A DNA stretch of 64,000 bases from the NCBI RefSeq assembly GCF_020447315.1, contig NZ_JAJADQ010000013.1, positions 62,001 through 126,000 on the forward strand, read 5' to 3'. The DNA comes from Hymenobacter nitidus (GTDB lineage Bacteria; Bacteroidota; Bacteroidia; Cytophagales; Hymenobacteraceae). A program made the translations under genes and the position numbers. Under the pieces are notes generated by a model. The model searched no databases. It worked only from the letters and a program-made list of their open reading frames with translations, and was not told where the DNA came from. Positions 59,379 to 64,000 of the stretch are shown here, in pieces (within the stretch, counting starts at the first letter, position 1; the number at the start of each line of letters is the position of its first letter).

Positions 59379-60113
59379 GACTACCAGGCTTTCCTCACTT
59401 TCCAGAAAAGCCCGCTCGGCTTGCACGGTGGCCACCGACAGCGGCTGCAGCTGCGGCTCGGGGCGGGACAGGTTCAGCAGGTAGCCGGGCATGCTGGCTA
59501 GGTTGTCGAGGTCGTGGGTGATGCAGAGGATGGTTTTGCTGGCCTGGTTTACCCACTCCTGCAGCAGGTCGAACACGCGGCGGCGGTAGTACACATCCAG
59601 CTGCTGGGTAGGCTCGTCGAGCAGGTAAAGACCGGCATCCTGCAGGGCCAGCTGGGCCAGCCACACCAGCTGCTGCTCGCCACCCGAGAGCTGAGTGAAG
59701 TCGCGCCTCGCTAGGTGCCGTGCCCCCACGCGCTGCAGAGCGGCTTCGGCCAATTCGTAATCCTGCCGGGTGTAGGAGCTCAGGAAGCTCTGGTGCCGGA
59801 AGCGCCCCATCACGACCAGCTCCCGCACCTCAATCGGAAAACCGACGGAGCTGCGCTGGGGCAGATGCGCCAGCAGGCCGGTAGCCGCCGCCCGCCGCAC
59901 CTGGCGCAGGTCCTGGCCCGCCACGCGCACCGTGCCCTGGTAGGAAATCTGGCCGGTAAGAGCCCGAAACAGCGTGGTTTTGCCGCAGCCGTTGTGCCCG
60001 ATAACCGCCACGAAAGCCGGGCCGGGCAGGCACAAAAAAAGGTTGCGGAGCAGAACGCGCTGTTCGTACCCCGCAACCAGATTTTCAATCGTTAGAACTG
60101 AGAGTTCAGACAT
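59376..60113 (-). CDS. ABC transporter ATP-binding protein (FecE/ZnuC-like)
   Basis: 245-aa single ATPase. Walker A GHNGCGKTT (39-47), Q-loop LLAHLPQRSSVGF, signature LSGGEQQLVWLAQ (~142), Walker B LYLLDEPTQQLD and the switch His in ITHDLDNLA. Short, without extra domains, like ATPases of iron-siderophore, B12, zinc or heme importers. No permease or binding protein gene is adjacent, so it is an orphan here. The stop codon lies in the nested repeat at 59135-59378 and the first codons overlap an inverted repeat. Confidence 0.93.
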   Translation of the reverse strand: MSELSVLTIENLVAGYEQRVLLRNLFLCLPGPAFVAVIGHNGCGKTTLFRALTGQISYQGTVRVAGQDLRQVRRAAATGLLAHLPQRSSVGFPIEVRELVVMGRFRHQSFLSSYTRQDYELAEAALQRVGARHLARRDFTQLSGGEQQLVWLAQLALQDAGLYLLDEPTQQLDVYYRRRVFDLLQEWVNQASKTILCITHDLDNLASMPGYLLNLSRPEPQLQPLSVATVQAERAFLESEESLVV

Positions 60114-60192
60114 CAGAACGGAGAAGGGGCTATAAGTACCGTCGACCAGATGAAGTGGTCTAAGTTCTAAACTCTGAGTTCTGAGCTCTTAA
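60091..60192. repeat. Imperfect inverted repeat over the ABC ATPase start
   Basis: Left arm 60091-60119 (GTTAGAACTGAGAGTTCAGA...) covers the ATG of the ABC ATPase, and right arm 60164-60192 is its imperfect inverse (about 20 of 28 positions). Motifs of AGTTCTGAG/GAACT type recur. Placed like the repeats at 20401 and 54647, at a gene start. Confidence 0.55.
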
Positions 60193-60195
60193 TTT

Positions 60196-60417
60196 CTAGT
60201 ATTCGTCTTCGTTGAACATGAAGTCTTCCTTGGTCGGATAGTCCGGCCACACTTCTTCGATGTTCTCGTAGGGTTGGCCATCGTCTTCCAGGGCCTGCAG
60301 GTTCTCTACTACTTCCATCGGAGCACCCGAGCGGATAGAGTAGTCAATGAGTTCATCCTTGGTGGCAGGCCAGGGGGCATCTTCCAGATACGAAGCCAGT
60401 TCGAGGGTCCAATACAT
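60196..60417 (-). CDS. DUF2795 domain protein
   Basis: 73 aa, acidic. MYWTLELASYLEDAPWPATK and DELIDYSIRSGAPMEVVENL follow the DUF2795 small helical domain; the end is a very acidic IEEVWPDYPTKEDFMFNEDE. Cytoplasmic, function unknown. A perfect minus-strand TAnnTTTG box (TACTTTTG, 60453-60446) lies 28 bp upstream. Confidence 0.9.
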   Translation of the reverse strand: MYWTLELASYLEDAPWPATKDELIDYSIRSGAPMEVVENLQALEDDGQPYENIEEVWPDYPTKEDFMFNEDEY

Positions 60418-60445
60418 AGTCGTGTGTGCTACAAAAAAAGGTTGG

Positions 60446-60453
60446 CAAAAGTA
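60446..60453 (-). promoter_or_regulatory. Promoter -7 box of the DUF2795 gene
   Basis: Minus-strand TACTTTTG, perfect TAnnTTTG, 28 bp before the ATG; -33 element not clear. Confidence 0.45.
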
Positions 60454-60551
60454 GTGTTTAAAAGTAACTCGTGAGCCGCCTACTTGCTTAACACGGCTCA
60501 GGTAGATTGGTTGCTTCAGCAGGACAACGTAAAATACCTCTGAATGTTGGG

Positions 60552-61856
60552 CTACGCAACCAAGCGCTGGCGCAAGATGTCGATTAGCTCGGTTTTCGTG
60601 CGGATTTTGCGGTCGAAGGCCCGGACCTTTCCCTGCAGCATCGTCCGGAAAGTGTCGTTACCGGGCGAGTCGCTGAGCTTGCCCAGGTTTTCCTGCAGCA
60701 CCTCACGCTCCTGCTGATCCGACTTGATAAAGTCGCGCAGGGCCTGCACGCGGGTGTTTATCTGGTCTTCCTTAGTCAGCACCTCGGAGCTGCCAGCCTG
60801 ACGTTTGCGAATAAAGTGCTCCAACGCACTCATTTCAAACACTTTGTCGCAAGCCAGGATAAACTGCTCCCATACCCGGTCTGATTCCTCGCCGCGCACG
60901 GGGCCCACCTTTTTCCAGGCGGCCTGCAGCTCTTTGGCGCGGGCCACGGCCTCGTTCATGGGGCGGTTCAGCAGAGCATCAGCCTCGGCTACCAAGGCGC
61001 GCTTGCGGCTTAGGTTGTCGTCGGGGCCCGTCGAAACGGTTTCCACCTTTTTGGTATTGATGTGCTCCTTGAGGCGCTCGAAGAAGTGGTTGTGAGCCGC
61101 CCGGAAGCGCGTCCACAGGTCGTTGGCCTGCTTGCGGGGCAGCGAGCCGCCCACTTCTTTCCACTCCTGCTGCAGCTGCTTGAGCTTGGCGGTGGTGCCT
61201 TCGAAGTCGTCGGAGTTCTGCAGGGCTTCCGATTTGTGAATCAGTTCTTTGTACTTGTCGAAGACGCGGTTGGTCATGGCCTTTTTCTGGGCCATGAAGT
61301 CCTTTTTCTTCACGAAGAACTCTTCCACTGCATCCCGGAAGCGCGTCTCCAGCTCCTCGGTAATCTCCTTATCCACGGGGCCGGTTTTAATCCAGGCCTG
61401 GCGCAGGTCCTTGAGCTTGTCGCCGGCTTCCTGCCAGTCGATGGTGTCGCGCAGGGCTTCGGTTTCCTGAATCAAGCTGATTTTGGTCGCCAGATTCTTC
61501 TCCCGGTTGCGGGCAATGGTGACCTTGATATTCTCTTCCGCCTCGGTGAGGCGGCGGTGCAGGGTTTCAAAGTCGCCGAGACCATCGTAGACGGCCGTTT
61601 GCTCTTTCAGGTGCAGGGCCTTCATCAGAAATGAGCCCTTGTTCTCCGACTCCTCCATTTTCTGCAGGAGGTCATCAACTTTGGCGCGGAAGTTCTCGAA
61701 GCGTTGGGCGAAGTACAGCAGCGCTGCTTCTTCCGAATCTTTAACCAGGCCTACCCGCCGGGCTGGCAGGTTCATTATCGGTTGAAGCCACACCTGGTCG
61801 CCCTCGATGTAGCCATAACGGCGAGCTTCGGCCAGTAAGTGGTCTTGTTGTTCCAT
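60552..61856 (-). CDS. DUF349 domain protein
   Basis: 434 aa, almost entirely helical and charged, with several ~70-residue DUF349 repeats carrying the W-K-x-x-G core (LRQAWIKTGPVDKEI, LQQEWKEVGGSLPRKQAND, LQAAWKKVGPVRGEESDRVW). Such proteins are predicted to form elongated coiled-coil-like rods; DUF349 proteins in other bacteria are reported to bind ribosomes or RNA, but that is uncertain here. Start at the ATG at 61856. Confidence 0.9.
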   Translation of the reverse strand: MEQQDHLLAEARRYGYIEGDQVWLQPIMNLPARRVGLVKDSEEAALLYFAQRFENFRAKVDDLLQKMEESENKGSFLMKALHLKEQTAVYDGLGDFETLHRRLTEAEENIKVTIARNREKNLATKISLIQETEALRDTIDWQEAGDKLKDLRQAWIKTGPVDKEITEELETRFRDAVEEFFVKKKDFMAQKKAMTNRVFDKYKELIHKSEALQNSDDFEGTTAKLKQLQQEWKEVGGSLPRKQANDLWTRFRAAHNHFFERLKEHINTKKVETVSTGPDDNLSRKRALVAEADALLNRPMNEAVARAKELQAAWKKVGPVRGEESDRVWEQFILACDKVFEMSALEHFIRKRQAGSSEVLTKEDQINTRVQALRDFIKSDQQEREVLQENLGKLSDSPGNDTFRTMLQGKVRAFDRKIRTKTELIDILRQRLVA

Positions 61857-62383
61857 AAACGAATAACGCGGGGCGAATAGGGGGTGAAGTGGGGTTCAGA
61901 GCGGAAATATGGGCAACATTTACGGCATGCCTAACAGTTTGCAGTGTTTTTTACCGGCGGCTCCGCATTCTGCGGAATCTTACGCCGGGCTACCTACCTT
62001 TGGTGAGCCGCCCCGTGGGTTGTGGCCGTCGGGGCTACAAGCCAGAAGGCAGCTTCTGAAAGGTAGGCTACGCACTGGCAGCCTGCACGGTTATGACAAA
62101 CCCATAACGTGCCGCAGGCAAAGCAGGTGTGCGGCCACTCCAAATACAACCGGTTAGAATGCGCAATGAGCCCGCAAAATATCGAGTATTACTAAAACCC
62201 CAACTGTTTAAAGTTTCCGCGGGCTTTGTTCGACACGCGGCAGCCGGGCAAAAGCAGCCGACGGGCCGGTAAAAATTCCGGTCTGCACCGCTCCCGGTCA
62301 CCTCGGGGCTTATTTGCCGCTCCGCATTTCGTTTTTCTGTTTCTCCACGGCCCCGTGCCCGTTTACCTCCCAACTACCCTTCC
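61857..62383. other. 527-bp gene-free region with strong hairpins, possible structured RNA or long leader of ettA
   Basis: No convincing reading frame. A perfect plus-strand TACCTTTG box is at 61995-62002, which would give a ~375-nt leader for ettA. Hairpins within it: CCGGCG...CGCCGG enclosing TCCGCA TTC TGCGGA (61954-61988); GCCCCG/CGGGGC (62010-62035); CAGAAG GCAG CTTCTG (62043-62058); a long stem GCCTGC...GCAGGC with GTTATG/CATAAC (62081-62119); AGCCCGC/GCGGGCT near 62170-62225. I recognise no known riboswitch, tmRNA, RNase P or 6S signature. Confidence 0.4.

Positions 62384-64000
<1,617 letters not shown>

Overview
The window looks like a chromosomal segment of a GC-rich Bacteroidota bacterium, most likely a Hymenobacter-type member of the Cytophagales (inference). 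The evidence is the Bacteroidota-type promoter box TAnnTTTG upstream of several genes, two secreted proteins with type IX secretion (T9SS) C-terminal sorting domains, a TonB-dependent receptor with an N-terminal carboxypeptidase-regulatory-like domain, many lipoproteins, a CrtY-type lycopene cyclase, and GC-rich coding sequence. No tRNA, rRNA, CRISPR array, transposase or integrase is visible.

Layout. 1-5.5 kb: the end of an outer-membrane barrel protein, a lipoprotein, a dipeptidyl-peptidase-IV-like S9 protease and a lipoprotein carrying a TonB C-terminal domain. 5.5-31.5 kb: a broken-up kynurenine (tryptophan) catabolic locus. A 2-aminomuconate-semialdehyde-type dehydrogenase, an atypical short-chain dehydrogenase, 3-hydroxyanthranilate dioxygenase, ACMS decarboxylase, kynureninase and kynurenine 3-monooxygenase are present but separated by other genes. 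Together they would take kynurenine through 3-hydroxykynurenine and 3-hydroxyanthranilate to 2-aminomuconate. The tryptophan dioxygenase, formamidase and aminomuconate deaminase steps are not in the window.

Interleaved with this (7-19.4 kb and 22.2-24.1 kb) is a cell-surface glycosylation island. It has one DPM1/GtrB-like GT2 synthase, a methyltransferase, and six large polytopic GT-C-like membrane proteins. It also has three small lipoproteins that share one jelly-roll-like pattern. The C-terminus of one of the membrane proteins appears to be a fused copy of that same domain, which makes a lipoprotein/membrane-enzyme system the most interesting candidate in the window. AlkB, a membrane protein and a TonB-dependent receptor lie between kynureninase and the monooxygenase.

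31.5-64 kb: a PAP2-like membrane protein, tandem BNR/sortilin-type T9SS proteins, then mostly housekeeping genes: rpoN, asnS, a Rof-like antiterminator, uvrA, ispD, queA, a MacB-like permease, a LOG-family protein, an RBBP9-like hydrolase, crtY, an orphan ABC ATPase, DUF2795 and DUF349 proteins, and ettA, which runs off the right edge. A cluster of five small lipoproteins (two of them DUF4142) sits at 48-51.3 kb.

Non-coding structure is unusually rich. There are many perfect hairpins between genes, including a 56-bp perfect palindrome after asnS. Three imperfect inverted repeats lie at or next to start codons, two of them with an approximate 8-bp period. A ~245-bp nested inverted-repeat element lies between crtY and the ABC ATPase, and a 527-bp gene-free, hairpin-rich region lies upstream of ettA.
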